A stretch of DNA of 64,000 nt. Origin: Cheiracanthium punctorium (Eukaryota > Arthropoda > Arachnida > Araneae > Cheiracanthiidae). Positions 1 through 12,654 of the stretch are shown here, in pieces (positions within the stretch are counted from its first letter, which is position 1; the number at the start of each line of letters is the position of its first letter). The translations under genes were made by a program, and so were the position numbers. The notes beneath the pieces are model-generated. The model was not told where the DNA came from. It saw nothing but the letters and a program-made list of their open reading frames with translations, and did not search any database. The stretch lies in contig JAWZYV010011619.1 in NCBI GenBank assembly GCA_038373885.1, forward strand, positions 1,426,001-1,490,000. The letters are read 5' to 3'.

Positions 1-505
1 ACAACGTGCATATTTTTTAATGAAAAATTATTAACACAAATCCTAATTAATATTGTCTAAATTTAAACTAATAATCTATTCTAAATTTAATTTAAAAGTT
101 TTTAATAATAACTATCTTTTAAAGCTTTCATTTTTCCTCTTGGCCTTCTCAATTACAGCGCATTAACGTACTTCTGAAGCATTTCCCTTTCAGCTGCTTT
201 GAAATAAAATAACAGTTTTCGCCAGTTTTCTATAATACTAAACGAATAATCATAACATCCCTCCGCTCGCGTATGTTTTCTCTGCAGTGCAAGAAGCATA
301 TTGCTCGAAAAACATCTGTTAAAATTGTTCCAGAAAAATCGAGCTCCCTTTTTCTATAGCAGTAGGTCTAACGGTCATTTTTAGCAGTTGCGGAGTTGGT
401 ACTTGTGTGGCGAGGCCCTCACTTTTAAGTGGGGAACCTTCGCCACCGGAACGTAGGCACGAAATGCCATGTACGCCATAATAATTTTTAGAAGAATGCT
501 TCCCC
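1..505 (+). repeat. Left LTR of a Ty3/gypsy element, cut by the window edge
   Basis: Matches the second LTR (2010-2527) at a constant offset of 2021 bases. I count about five substitutions over 505 bases, so the two copies are about 1 percent diverged and the insertion is fairly recent. The first 12 bases of the LTR, starting TGTCACG, lie before the window. The match stops at ...GCTTCCCC; the terminal CA seen in the other copy is not completed here, and integrase coding sequence follows at once. Confidence 0.92.
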
Positions 506-983
506 TCCTAATGTAATACAATTTGGAAGAGAGTTGCCAATGATTTTTGACACGTATGACTCACAGCTACAATTTCAACATTTAGATAAAGCTCATTATC
601 TGTCTCAAGTAATGTCCACGCTGAAGCCAATTTATACTGACACATATTCTAATCTAAAGTCTGCACAATATGAACAAAATTTAAAGAAAAATGAAAATGC
701 TAAGCTTAGATTTCTTTTCCCTGGTGATATTGTTTACTTAAAGTCTAAAGATAAATATAATAAACATCTTACTGGACCTTATAAGGTTATACAAAAATAT
801 TCTCCTGTTATTTATTCAATTCAATTATTAGATAATCCTGACACTTCTGTTCGCAAAATGCATATTGATAGGTTAAAACTTGCTCCTCCTCGAAGGTCCT
901 TACTTAATGACTTGCCTGTTATTGATAGTCACTATCAGGTTCCTACTTCGCACTCTTATAATTTTAGGCCACGTAAAATTTAA
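492..983 (+). pseudogene. Integrase C-terminal fragment (Ty3/gypsy pol)
   Basis: The frame opens in the last bases of the left LTR and stops at 983. Residues read PPNVIQFGREL, then a basic linker, then GDIVYLKSK, LTGPYKVIQKYSPVIYSIQL and MHIDRLKLAPP. That is the end of a retroviral-type integrase followed by the GPY/F module typical of Ty3/gypsy integrases. The zinc finger, the DDE catalytic core, RT, RNase H, protease and gag are all absent. There is no proper start codon, because the frame runs in from the LTR. It cannot be an active enzyme; this is the tail left by an internal deletion. Confidence 0.88.
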
Positions 984-2009
984 TTTAACTTTTTTTTGTT
1001 TTTTACTGGGCACTTTCCATGCGAACAGCCTGATCAACTGTTTGTATTGAACCTGTTCCTTTCTTATTTCAACTACTGTAATATATTTAAAATATTTTTT
1101 TAATTTACCATAATTCTCTTGTGACATGTTTGTGCGGCAGTTTACATTCCCCAATGTGGTAAACATTGACATTTTTCCTTCTACTGTCCTATCCTCCCTT
1201 TCTCCTCTAGTAATTGGAAGAAATCCCGTTTGATGTAAGTGAAATCAAACTACTGCACTCATTTTTTCATTTTTTTCCTTTTTTTGCTTTCCTTTTTGGG
1301 AAGCTAACTCAGCGAAAAGTTTTAGACTTGAAATGCTATAATTGCAATTTTCATTTGGTACAATGCATACCAAAGATTTTTCAGTTTTGAAATATAAATT
1401 TCTTTTGTTCACAATATTATTTAAAAAAAAAACAATAATTAAATAAAATAAAATAAAGACATGAATAAGTTTGTGTTGTTTCTATAATGTGAAATATGAG
1501 ATAAAGTAAATGTATATATTTTGTATGTCCCTCCTTTTTCTTTCAAGATGGCAAATTTTTTTACATTTTAAATAAGAACAATGTTGTATTGAAATCCTTT
1601 TGAATGGCTACAAGTGGTACCACTTCAAAAAAAAAAAAATCAGAGCTCTTTCCTTTTATATATAACAAATCCCGGGTTACCTTTTTATTGAAAATTTTAT
1701 TAAATTTTTTGTGTGAAATATTATCTTTATTTTGATATCAAATAATATTGAAATATGTATATGCAAGAACTGTTGACAATCTTTTTCAGCTGACAATATC
1801 AGCAATGCAGGAACCTCCGCACAGTTTTAGATTTCGTGATCTTTTAGTATAACAATAGACTGAATCATGTAAAATCAAGACGGACAATTTTAAGGTTTTC
1901 TGCAAGAACTTTATGCAATTTTTTTAATATTACTGGACTTTGATTGATATACTGTTTTAATATTTATGCTGAACATGTATTTTTTTTTCTGAAAACTTGG
2001 GGGAGTATA
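984..2009 (+). other. Non-coding 3' interior of the gypsy element, ending in a polypurine tract
   Basis: AT-rich with no convincing ORF. It ends in AACTTGGGGGAGTATA, a typical polypurine tract immediately before the TGTCACG start of the right LTR. This is the plus-strand priming site of LTR elements and fixes the LTR boundary at 2010. Confidence 0.75.
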
Positions 2010-2527
2010 TGTCACGTTGACACAACGTGCATATTTTTTAATGAAAAATTATTAACACAAATCCTAATTAATATTGTCTAAATTTAAACTAATAATCTAT
2101 TCTAAATTTAATTTAAAAGTTTTTAATAATAACTATCTTTTAAAGCTTTCATTTTTCCTCTTGGCCTTCTCAATTACAGCGCATTAACGTACTTCTGAAG
2201 CATTTCCCTTTCAGCTGCTTTGAAATAAAATAACAGTTGTCGCCAGTTTTCTATAATACTAAACGAATAATCATAACATCCCTTCGCTCGCGTATGTTTT
2301 CTCTGCAGTGCAAGAAGCATATTGCTCGAAAAACATCTGTTAAAATTGTTCCAGAAAAATCGAGCTCCCTTTTTCTATAGAAGTAGGTCTAACGGTCATT
2401 TTTAGCAGTTGCGGAGTTGGTACTTGTGTGGCGAGGTCCTCACTTTTAAGTCGGGAACCTTCGCCACCGGAACGTAGGCACGAAATGCCATGTACGCCAT
2501 AATAATTTTTAGAAGAATGCTTCCCCA
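2010..2527 (+). repeat. Right LTR of the gypsy element
   Basis: 518 bases, beginning TGTCACGTTGACAC and ending GCTTCCCCA, so it has canonical TG...CA ends. Nearly identical to 1-505. A 5' flank is not available in the window, so the target-site duplication cannot be tested. Confidence 0.9.
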
Positions 2528-3887
2528 GTTTTCCTTTTTATTTGAGGGTGTATTATAAAATTTCAAAATGTTGATCTTCAGATGGTGTAAAAATAAAGAG
2601 ATATGACTAAAATGGAGATGAGTCCTGCCAATTTTTTATAGTCGACTTACTGATTTTTGTTAGCAAAGTTTGTGCTTTGTGTTCCAGTTTTCTGCGTGCT
2701 CTCCTCAAAAAGAAAAATGAAACGACGAGCGCTAGGAAGACGGATGCCTTTCCGTAACAACATTATGGGTCAACAATTAGTTGACCGCCTCCTTCTTTTC
2801 TTTTGCGAACCTGCTTTGATGTACCGCTATCTGTGATGATTCCCAGCATTCTCTTGAAATCGGATTTAGTTTGCTGGCGTTCAAGAAAAATGAACGTGAT
2901 GTTGCTTTAACTGAAATTTTCTTCTTACAGTGCTACACTTCGCTGACGTATATCTTTAATACGCAATATGGATGTCGACATTTTCTTTTATTTTTAATAC
3001 AGTGACGCAATGTTTTTCACGATTGTTCAGACCAAATGTGACAACGATCTACATACCACATACCTACCATCGTCTCCTTACGATCACCGCCTTCCACCAT
3101 ACATCTCCATAGGATAGGAGGTGGCATGAAGGGAACATTAACCCCAAATATTTAAGTATGTATTATTTTAGTGGCAAATTCTGTTAGCAGATTTGTCTAA
3201 ATGTCACACCTCTAAATTTGCAAGTAAAATGTAATATGACTGCTAGAGTCATGACAAAAAGTACCATTTTGTGACTTCGCGATTCTAAACTAAATTATTT
3301 TTAACATTTACGAATTGGAATATTTTCTTTTAAGAGTTTGTTTGGATATAGATACAAGGCGCATAGGAAAGTCCCTTTAACTTGAAAAAACCCGCGGATG
3401 AAGATAGCCACAACTATGCAAAAGTCCACTATCACCATAGTCCTCCAGAGGAGACTACCACTATACCTGATAATTTTTTACAGTACAATAGGAAGTCGCA
3501 AATACTCCTTTAGAGGTACTTCTGCGTACTTTTAATTTTTCGAAATGTGACTATGTAGGATCGTCGCGTGAGAGTAGGATCGTCGCGCATTGATTTCGGA
3601 CATTTTAGGGTATACAGGCTACATTTTATCTTATCCGTTTGAACCAAATGTCTTTTCGTGCTAATTAACTGATGCTCTAAAACTTTCTAACTAAAAATTT
3701 TGCTCTACATCTTCTCGTTTTCAATTTGCAAAGACAATCTTCTAAATTTTTCCTCTAGGGACGCTACTATCGCTTGTATTAATTCGGGTGTAGTCGATTT
3801 ACTATAATATTACCTCGGGTGCATAGCTGCAGCTCTCTTCGTTAGCAAATATTTTCAGGTTAAAAGGGATTTCCTATGCACCATGCA
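2528..3887. other. Intergenic stretch, no gene seen
   Basis: No open reading frame with family resemblance on either strand. A short direct duplication of TAGGATCGTCGCG occurs near 3557-3586. Nothing else is supported. Confidence 0.5.
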
Positions 3888-4716
3888 TAGGGTAATTCCG
3901 GGATAGATGGACCACTGGGGGAGATGGACCAGCCAAATATTTAGTTAATGCGCCTCTCAGCATATGACGCAACTACCTCAGTGAGACAGTTAAAGAGAAT
4001 TTGTAAGGCATTCTACTATTTGCTACACAAACAGGTAAACAAAATAGTTTTTCAGCCAATTATCATTGTTGCTGTTGGTGAGTCAAATAATTTTTTTTTC
4101 ATATGGTTATAATTTTGGAATTAAAAGTTTTATTTGACATCTATCTAGTTTTGATGATGCAATCGCGGGGAACATGTGGGCTGCCAAATAATCTAAAATG
4201 GCGACGTAAAATCCACAATGTAGAGTCAGGGTGGGTTGTACTTGTCATCCAGACGATCGAGAGAGATGGACCACGTCTAGGCGGGAGAGATGGACTAAGT
4301 TTTGTGTCAGTCTTAAGTCATGGCACATAAAAACAATTTCATACATATTAAATATCACATAGTTTTTCACGTAAACTTAAAAAATTAATAAAAATTAATT
4401 TAATTGCAATTAAGTTAATTTTAATTTTTATGTAATGAAACTAAACATTTATAAATTTACTACATGTACAACTTTTTCATTATTTTATGGTGGTCCATCT
4501 CACCGGGAGTAGCCGGGTGAAAGGGATCACGTAGTAAATATTTTTAAAAATCACAAAAAAATTCCTTTCCATGTATGACATTCTGCATTAGGATTTTTGT
4601 AAGAAATATTATACACTATATGTATAGACTGTGAAAATAAACAATATATATAAATATATGGCTTTTAGAGAACAAATAAAAAACGGGGACCATCTCTCCC
4701 TATCCCTATTGCCCTA
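3888..4716. mobile_element. Non-autonomous pogo/Tigger-like TIR element
   Basis: Left end TA-GGGTAATTCCGGGATAGATGG. The right end, reverse-complemented, is TA-GGGCAATAGGGATAGG followed by GAGAGATGGTCC. TA dinucleotides flank both ends, as expected for Tc1/mariner/pogo target sites. The motif GAGATGGACCA recurs inside (about 3920, 4262, 4290) and inverted near 4490 (GGTGGTCCATCTC). The longest internal frame (4103-4330) resembles nothing I know, so no transposase is claimed. Class assignment is tentative. Confidence 0.6.
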
Positions 4717-4744
4717 TCAATACATATGCATGCATATATGTATA

Positions 4745-5824
4745 TACAGGGTATTCCATAAAGGTGGTAACGGGAATTAATTCTTTATCTATTAGATATA
4801 AATGGATAAAATAAATTGAAAAAATGTTCAAAATAAGGTCGGAAATAACACTCCGTTCGGAAAAAATCCCTCTCGTTCATTTACAAAAAAGTTACACTTT
4901 TTAATTTGTATACGACCCGCGTACAAAAACATTCCCAATCAGTAAAATGTGCCCCATAAACTAATGAGGTGATGTGCCAAATTTGAGTTATTCATCATAC
5001 AATGCCGCAAAGATATCTTTAAAGAGAGATGATCGGGGACTATACATGATTTTGAATGTAAATGTTTATTGCTAGAGTGGAAAAACAAAAAGATTTTTCT
5101 TTCGTAATTTCTATACGATCCCTGAAATTCGATCATTCGACGTGATTTTTTCGGGAAAAGTGGTTTAATTGAGAGCTACATTTATCTTCACATCTCTGAC
5201 ACATTTTAAGGTATAATTCTTAAATTTTGTATGCCAAATCAGGAGTATATGGGACAATTTTTTTTTAATAGGGATTACTTTGCACGGGGATCGTATACAA
5301 ATTTAAAAATTGCAATTTTTTGTAAATGATCGAGAGGAATTTTTTCTTAACGGAGCCTTATTTGAGATCTTATTTCGAACATTTTTCGATTTACACTACC
5401 CAACTATTTCTAAAGGTGCGTTCAAACTAGCGTTTTATCGTACTTCTTGTGGCTAATGTCGCAAAAATCGTAAGCACAAAGAAACACAGCGTTCACACTC
5501 TGGACTTTAAAGTTTTTTAATGACGTATTCGCGTCGGCTGGTTAAACGAAAAAGGGTTGAGTACGGTGCATGCGGGAAGAATGATTGATGATTCTTTCCC
5601 CACCTTGAAAACTTATTAACAAAAGGAGACGGGGAATCACAGAGACTTTACGCACGGATTTGGAAAGAACTTAAATCCCAGAAAACTGGTTTTATCGTCG
5701 CTAACTGACGTCATAACTAAGACCGATAGCTACAATAAGAACTCTAACGACAATAAGAACGTAGCCTGAACGCACCTTAATAGTTAAAGAATTAAAGCCC
5801 GTTACCATTTTTTGGGACACCCTG

Positions 5825-5826
<2 letters not shown>
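4745..5826. mobile_element. TIR element, family X copy 1, with a nested insertion
   Basis: The ends are inverted repeats of about 45 to 60 bp: TACAGGGTATTCCATAAAGG on the left, and TACAGGGTGTCCCAAAAAAT when the right end is reverse-complemented. Both continue into GGTAACGGG...TTAATTCTTTA. The interior matches the element at 19344-20020, for example GTTCAAAATAAGGTCGGAA and TGCCCCATAAACTAATGAGG. No transposase frame is seen, so it is a MITE-like copy. A separate element sits inside it at 5414-5777. AT dinucleotide repeats flank the right end. Confidence 0.8.
5414..5777. mobile_element. Nested MITE with TAA target duplication (PIF/Harbinger-like?)
   Basis: 364 bp. Left end AGGTGCGTTCAAACTAGCG; the right end reverse-complements to AGGTGCGTTCAGGCTACG. 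TAA flanks both ends (5411-5413 and 5778-5780). A three-base TWA duplication is characteristic of PIF/Harbinger elements, but no transposase is present to confirm this. It interrupts the 4745-5826 element, so it is the younger of the two. Confidence 0.75.
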
Positions 5827-5857
<31 letters not shown>

Positions 5858-8800
5858 TATATGTATGGATGTATGTTATATGCTAGTAATTTATGTTCCC
5901 AGTATATTTATCCTTGTAGACTGCAGTACTAAATGGTATAGAAAAAAAGGCATAATACTTTTGAATTTGATTGTATTGAAGGATAGGTTAAAGTAATGAA
6001 TGGGACATAAAATTGAGTGATAAATAAAACAGTCCATTCATTAGAAATGATATAGACCACTTATATTGACTTTGATTAAAACGTTTTAGACTCGTTTGTT
6101 ATGTATTTGCATTATAACAGGTTTTGTCTTTTTTTTCATGTGATAGGCAAGGTTATCGTATTTTGTTTAAAGTAAAAATGTTTATTTAGTATCGAAGTAA
6201 CGACAAAATTTATGAAATAAACATTGCAATTATCCCCTATAGATAAGTATGTACATCGTACTAAAATAAAAGACATTTTAAAAGTAATTTTATTTGCATT
6301 ATGAACTATAGTTAGAAGTCTTCATGAGTGAAACATTGTCCAAATTAAAGAGATTTACCTTCTAATTTACACTTGTTAAAAAACATGACCATCCGAGATA
6401 AAACAGAATAAATTTGTAATTAATTGATAATTGGTCCACATTTTTGATAAAAAAGAATGAAAATAATTAAACGAAAGATGAAAATTAAAAACAAATATTT
6501 TAAAGAACGCACTTTCCTGCCTCGGCATCGTTAATATTCGTCAGCTAAATTCCTGCCTACTTAAAATTTATGAAAAAATTAATTTTCCACAAGTATTTTT
6601 TTCTCTTATCTTAGGTAAATTAATTTATACACAAACCGTTCGACACTTATGTGAGTAAACACCGGAAATAATTTCTGAAGTGTCCATAAAAACGGATATT
6701 TTGACACAATATCCAGTGAAAACTTAATTAATTCCTGATTCATGCTCTAAAGAAAATCTGTTTAATATCATTATTCAACATTTTTGAAAGAAAATACTAA
6801 AATAATGCGTTTGTGTGAAGTTTACTTTGGAAAGAAAATTCAACCATATCTGCAATTTAAATTGTTCATGCAGAAGATATGAAATTAAAAGTGAAACTAA
6901 TTATCCGGACGAAAAACAATAAAGTGAAAAGTAATAAATTTTCACTGATCATTACCTCGTAGTGAATAAATGGAAGCCATTTTATGATTCTTGCTTTTTG
7001 ATGATGCGAAAGCATATTTAGATTCCGTGAAGATTATGAGGTTGAAGCCGTTGATTAACTCAGTATGTTTGATGATACCGAAGAAAAAGCTATCACAATG
7101 AAAAATCTCAATTTCTTCGGGGAATGTTGGGAAATTGCAATTGAATGAAGTGTTTTGTTTAAAGGGATCTTTTAAAAGATCTTATTTCGCTTGATCAAAT
7201 ATTTTTAGAAGATTTACGGGTAGAAATTGCTGACACTGTCGCCTTTCTATGTTTGTTTAAGGTTATTGAAAAATCAGACTAAAAATTTATGATATGAGCT
7301 ATTTCAGGAAATAGTATTTTCATAACATATTTAACTTCATTATAAAAGTTTTTTTAAATATTTAAATACTAAAGATTTAGTTGTTTATGCGTTTTATATA
7401 AAAGAATGAACTTAGTTCAAAAGCTGACTGCTTGCAACATGAAAGTAGATGTTACATTTAATTTAATTAAGGGCCAACCAAAGGGATAGAGGCAGCTTTT
7501 TCAGAATTCAGATTAAAAGCAAGATTAACACTACGCTATTGAAAGCTTTCGAAAATACAAGACGGATAGCAATAAGACTTACTAATAAAGGATTTGCAGC
7601 TTAAAATTTGTATTAGCTGAAAAGTTCCATTACTAAGGGACGAAATATAAATGGCAAATAATACCTGGTTAAAAAAAAAAACACTTTTTCCAAAATTGTT
7701 CAGGTGAACATTTATTAAGGGTAAGATGACCAATGGAGGGATATTAGAGATGAAAGTGGTTTCAAAATTACCTAATGACGATTGTGTTCATTGTTTATCT
7801 CGGAAATCTCTTCCGAATATTTCAGTTTTTTAGTAGGATTCAATAGTTGAGCCCCCCCACCTCTGGGTTGCCTTCCTGTGTTGAGTTCTTTATCAGCTTC
7901 GATGTTTAAATTCAGGCAAAATTTTTCCCGCGATTCTAGTTCAAGAGCTGAGTTCTTTTACTTTAGAGGTGCTGTACATTTTAGCCGATTTCTTAACTGA
8001 GTCTTATATAAGATAAGGAAGCCTTGAATCTCGACAAGGATTATCCAGATCTCAGAAATATTCGGACATGAACATTCCTGAATAAGGAAGAGAGAGAGAG
8101 GTGGTAAGAAAAAAATTTTTTTTTCATAACTTTCTATTTCTACAATTATTCATCGACAGTTACCACAGCTACAAGGAACTGAACCCCAGAATTATTTTAT
8201 TTTATTCGTTATTGAAAATGATTCGTTACAGTAAAAATTGTGGCCATAAAATTTACATTAATGTTAATTTTTTAGAAATAAACTATTAACTAAAATCAAA
8301 ACAGTTTGAATTAGGTTAACTACAACTTGTTTTCTGTTCAAGCTCGACTGTTTCTCTGAAGTGCTATAATTTGTTTCTAAAACAGCGAAAAGCATGAGCA
8401 GGGGATGAAAATTAATGTTGGGTAAAACAGAAGAGATATATTTTAAATTACTTTACTATAACCAATCAGTAATTACCCAATCAATACATATCAAACTCTA
8501 TGCATACTAAGCATCCACCTGCATTCCTTGGTTATGTAATTAGTTTCAGTGACAACACAGTCTTTAATGAATTATCTCTTTTTTAGGTTTTTCAGTCTCG
8601 ACATTATGAAAAGCGTTTGTTGCCCAGATTCTAGGGGAAAATAATCTTATTGTAAATGAAGAAGTTCCAAACATCTAATAAATTTAAGGTGTCTTTTCAT
8701 AAAAAACCTATTTGAAGGGAACCTTCAGGTTTTCACGAATAAGTATTGAAATAATAATAAAAGAAATGCCCACAACAGGTACAGATTTTCAAATTTTACA

Positions 8801-9794
8801 AATCACATTATAATTTTAATGGTACACAGTGATTCGAGAGGTTTTTTCCCCTAATATTTTTTGTCACTAATCGTAATTCACAAGCAATTCAATAATATGG
8901 GAAACGGTATTTGAAATGTTCTTTACGCTTTTCCGAAGAGGCAGAATGAAATATTATGAATTTCTTTGAAGATGGGGGGGGCAGGGGGACAGTGAACACT
9001 CATCTCAAGTATTCTATTTCTTTTGGCTATATCGTGCAGAATTGCAACAATTGCATACCGATGGAATAAATTATGCCATGTTGCCTAAAGTGAATGGAAC
9101 CTGTAATGCAATATTGTATTTTTATGCTTCAATTGTTTTCTTTATATTCAGAAATAGTTTGTACTTCTCAACAATCTTTTTCTAAAGATATTGAGCTTCA
9201 GTATTTCTAAAAGAACTTGGAATGCTTGCCTCACTATGGCATGGAAAAAATATATATACAGCATCTTCCACAAATACACAAAATTCTCTCCAATTATACT
9301 TCCACAAAATTCTCTCCAACTCTTCCAATCAGCACTCGCACTTTATTTCTGGAATTTCAAGAATAATTGGAATTTCTCCCCTTTTATAACTATAAATGAA
9401 TAAACTACCACCATTCTGAAACAAATCAACATAAAAATGTTCGGAATTTCCTCAATGACAGATTTAAAAATAGTTGGAATGGCTATGTACGCAGAAGCTG
9501 TGCGACTATTGATTTATATCAGTTCTTTGTGCATCGTTCCAGAAATGTATTGACAACGAAATATATTTGTAATTAAATGTGCTTTATTTGTTTTATTTGT
9601 ATTGCCGTTTTATACGCAAAACATTATATTATATTTTTTCATGAAATGATTAACAGGAGGTGAAATGTTTGTACATAATTTCGATTTAAATAACGTTTAG
9701 TTATTCCATTTGAATTTAGAACAGAGAGAAAATCGTTCAATGGTATTCATTAATTACTCTGATAATTAGATTCAAAAAGTTTCTTTCATTTTTA
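5827..9794. other. AT-rich intergenic stretch, no gene seen
   Basis: Starts with an (AT)n tract at about 5825-5860. Short frames at 7536-7733, 8101-8289 and 9191-9403 have no family resemblance and low-complexity AT-driven composition. I support no gene or mobile element here. Confidence 0.5.
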
Positions 9795-10250
9795 ACACTT
9801 TCCAACAAAGTTGAAAAGTGTCCCGTCCGTCTGTCTGTCCGTCCGTCTGCCCGTCTGTACTCTAACTCTTATAAATATGCATCGATTTCTACGAAATTGA
9901 CATATGTTGTTCCTACATACAGTACCCTGTACCCTATTGAAAATGGTGTATGCGGCATTTATAGTTTCTCTACAGGACAGCTCAAAATATTTCCAATACA
10001 TTGCGCTCTATGAGCATTCGATGTTTAAAGTGTATTTTAGCGATATTCGGTTATTTCAATTCAAACAAACTTGGTACATCTTATTAAGGATTGCAAGATA
10101 AAGCTCTCGATCGAAAATAGCGTCTATATCATTAATAGTTCTTCTACAGGAGCACTCAAAATAATTCCAATGTATTACGTTGAATGGCAGTTTAGAGACA
10201 GGCATCTATTTAAAGCACAATAGTATCCTTCTATATCCCTAATAGCACAA
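9795..10250 (-). repeat. Tandem-array element A with terminal stem-loop (Helentron/DINE-like?)
   Basis: Begins with a hairpin, ACACTTTCCAAC / AAA loop / GTTGAAAAGTGT (9795-9821, one mismatch). A GTCC/GTCT microsatellite follows (about 9823-9860), then two diverged units about 174 bp apart (TAGTTTCTCTACAGGACAG near 9962, TAGTTCTTCTACAGGAGCAC near 10136). The units are the reverse complement of those at 16.7-17.2 kb. A minisatellite interior plus a terminal stem-loop is the architecture described for DINE-1/Helentron-associated elements; that assignment is inference. Confidence 0.6.
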
Positions 10251-11459
10251 CCGTCCCCTGTGACTGAAATGCGACCACACAATACTGTCACAATAGAGTT
10301 ACAAACAGTCCCCGCGACTCCGCAGCAGGGTCACCACACAGTCTCTGTCCGCCCGCCGTGTATTCACATTGCGACCCTTCAGAGTAGTCGCTTTGAGACA
10401 GTTTTGCGACAGTGAAAGAATTCGGGGAAAAAGAGTTACCGAGAACATGCACTAGATGGCAGCACCAAACACTCACGAAAGGAGCGCTCAGTACCAGTAT
10501 CTAAGCTTCCGCGAACTCGTTCAAAGGCCAACACGTTACCTCAGCGCTGTGATCGTCTTGCTCTGATTTGCTTTAAAAGTAAACTGACTGCTGCAAAAGT
10601 TTGTTCTGGCATGGCTTGTTTTGGAAACTTAAAATTTTTTTGGAGCATTTTATAAATGGAGGGAAAATACCATAATTAATAAATATAAATTAAAAATCTT
10701 AATTTTTTTCCACATAAATTATTTTCAGGTGATATGTGCTGTTTTTTTTTAAGTATTCATCCGAAAAAAGTAATGATTATTGAAATTTTTTAATCGGTTA
10801 TGAAATAAATTTGTAATGTGCGACATGTTTATGGGGTTTGATATATATTAGGGTATGAGGGATAAGTTTTATATTTTTGCTATATTTTGCCTAAAAGGGA
10901 TTTCATATAAAAATAAATAAATTTAATTGGAAAACATGCATTAGATAAAATAAATAAAGTATTTTTGACTTACACCCATAGTTTTACCTCAAATTTTTAC
11001 TAGCGGAACTTTCAAACATACCAGGGACGTATTTAAATGAGGGGGGGGGGATCCCGGGGCCGATCCGAAAACTTAAAGCAATTATTAAAAAACAGCAATT
11101 TTGAGACATTTGTATTTACTCTAGTAACAATAATGTTTATAATACCAGATAGTTCCCCCCCCGTCCGAAATTTAAACCTACATACGCTACATACAAAACA
11201 TATATGCCATGGGGATATGAAAGAAATTGTTAATTGTTAATTTTTCTCAACTCTAATACTTTCAAGAATAATATTTTTTTTATAAATAATATCGTCTTGT
11301 TTAAACGGAATAATTTAAAAATTAATAAATTAAACTAAGTTCCATTACTTCAAAACTGCGAGATTTTATTGAATTACTCGTTATCATTTTCGGATTTATT
11401 TATTAAATGTTTCACGAAAGAAATTGCCACAAAATATTAGAAAAATGAGTCTGTTTCCA
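10251..11459. other. Intergenic stretch, no gene seen
   Basis: 10255-10500 is GC-richer and holds several GTGAC/GTCAC/GCGAC words related to those at 11460-11755. A G10 run with CAGGGACGTATTTAAATGAG at about 11024-11050 resembles a hAT-type terminus, but no partner end was found. No coding sequence is supported. Confidence 0.4.
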
Positions 11460-11755
11460 AAGTCGCAAAATCAGCCAGTGTGACGTCATTTTGAAGTCCA
11501 AAAAAAATCAGTAGTCACAAAACAGTCACATAGTGACTTCACAGAGGAGTCACTGAGCGACCGATCGCATACTAGGCACAAGGTGACTCCACGGCGACGT
11601 CACCAGGTGACTGGTTACAAATAAATGTCACAGTGACCACGCAGTGGAGTCACATCACTCACAAGTCACAATGTGACTAGTATGTGACAGTCCTGTGACA
11701 ATTGTGACCCTCTGTGGCGTCACAGCGACTCTTTTGTGACCATCTGTACTATTAG
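11460..11755. repeat. Cluster of GTGAC/GTCAC pentamers
   Basis: About eighteen copies of GTGAC or its complement GTCAC occur in roughly 295 bases, often as GTCACxxxGTGAC pairs. No fixed period is obvious. A weaker cluster lies at 35305-35440. It could be an eroded palindromic-repeat array or the interior of an unclassified transposon. It does not encode a recognisable protein. Confidence 0.6.
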
Positions 11756-12014
11756 GATATAACTCGCTGATACCCGCGACTTTGTCCGCGTCGACTTTAG
11801 AATTAGATCCAGAGAGAAATGAAGCATGTGCGAATAACAAATATCTTTGCACTGTATTTAAATATTATTTATTCTTTCTTCACTTATTTTTAATGAATAC
11901 ATGGCAGTATACTTTAAAATAAGAGATTATGCAGGGTTACTAAATTTACATTTTTTTCTATGGTCTAAAAGAGAATATTGGAGAATAGAGACAGTTGCGA
12001 CAATATTAGCGAAC

Positions 12015-12382
12015 TATTTTGAGTCTTCTTGAAAAAGAAATATTTATGCGATTTGCATGAATTTTAGCCTATGTTAATTAGGAATAGTGCAGTTTTACAT
12101 TAGTGAAAAAGTTTTAGAATTGGTTCTGTAGTTACAAAGATACCCATAGTGGGTGATGCATTAGAATTAGTTTGAGTGTTCCTGTGAAAGAACTATTTAT
12201 GCTACATGCATGAATTTTAGCCTATAATACTCGGGAATAATGTAGCTTTCTATCAGTGAAAAAAAGTTTCGGTATCGGTTCAGCAGTTACAGAGATACAC
12301 ATAGAGCGCAATTTAATTCTTATGGATATCCCTGTAAAAGATCTATTTGTGATATATGCATAAAAGGTAGCCTATAATAATG
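12015..12382 (+). repeat. Tandem-array element B, units about 150 bp
   Basis: Three diverged units, recognised by TATTTATGCxxxxTGCATGAATTTTAGCC near 12041 and 12194 and a decayed third copy near 12344 (spacings 153 and 150). GAGTGTTCCTGTxAAAGA matches units of the 15.6-17.5 kb array, so it is the same superfamily in the plus orientation. The third unit is broken by the SINE at 12383. Confidence 0.65.
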
Positions 12383-12600
12383 AGGCCCACACCAGTGGCT
12401 GAGAGGTTTTCCTCTCGAAACTGGAAGGTGGGAGGTGCCAGGTTCAAACCCCGTTGCGCCAGTCGACCTAGCCATTCGGAGTTTTTCGTGGTTTTCTCTG
12501 AAACTTCGCATGAACACGGGTTAGGATCACTTAGAAAGTGCCCCACAGATGGCATTCCCCTTAAAAGAATAAATTTCTTGCTCTCTGTATTCATGCGATA
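12383..12600 (+). mobile_element. tRNA-derived SINE, family 1
   Basis: Pol III A box TGGCTGAGAGG at 12396-12406 and a perfect B box GGTTCAAACCC at 12441-12451, 35 bp apart as in tRNA genes. The body includes GTCGACCTAGCCATTCGGAG from 12462, shared with the copy at 33713 and with the different SINE at 50101. No clear poly(A) tail. It has inserted into tandem array B. Confidence 0.8.
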
Positions 12601-12654
12601 ACGTTATGTTGTATAAGAGGAATACCTATCTATATTTTCATATTTCCTACAAGA

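Noticed and set aside
4103..4330. 75-codon frame inside the pogo-like element
   Set aside because: It spans repeated subterminal motifs (GAGATGGACC) and shows no HTH or DDE resemblance; the codons are a by-product of the repeats.
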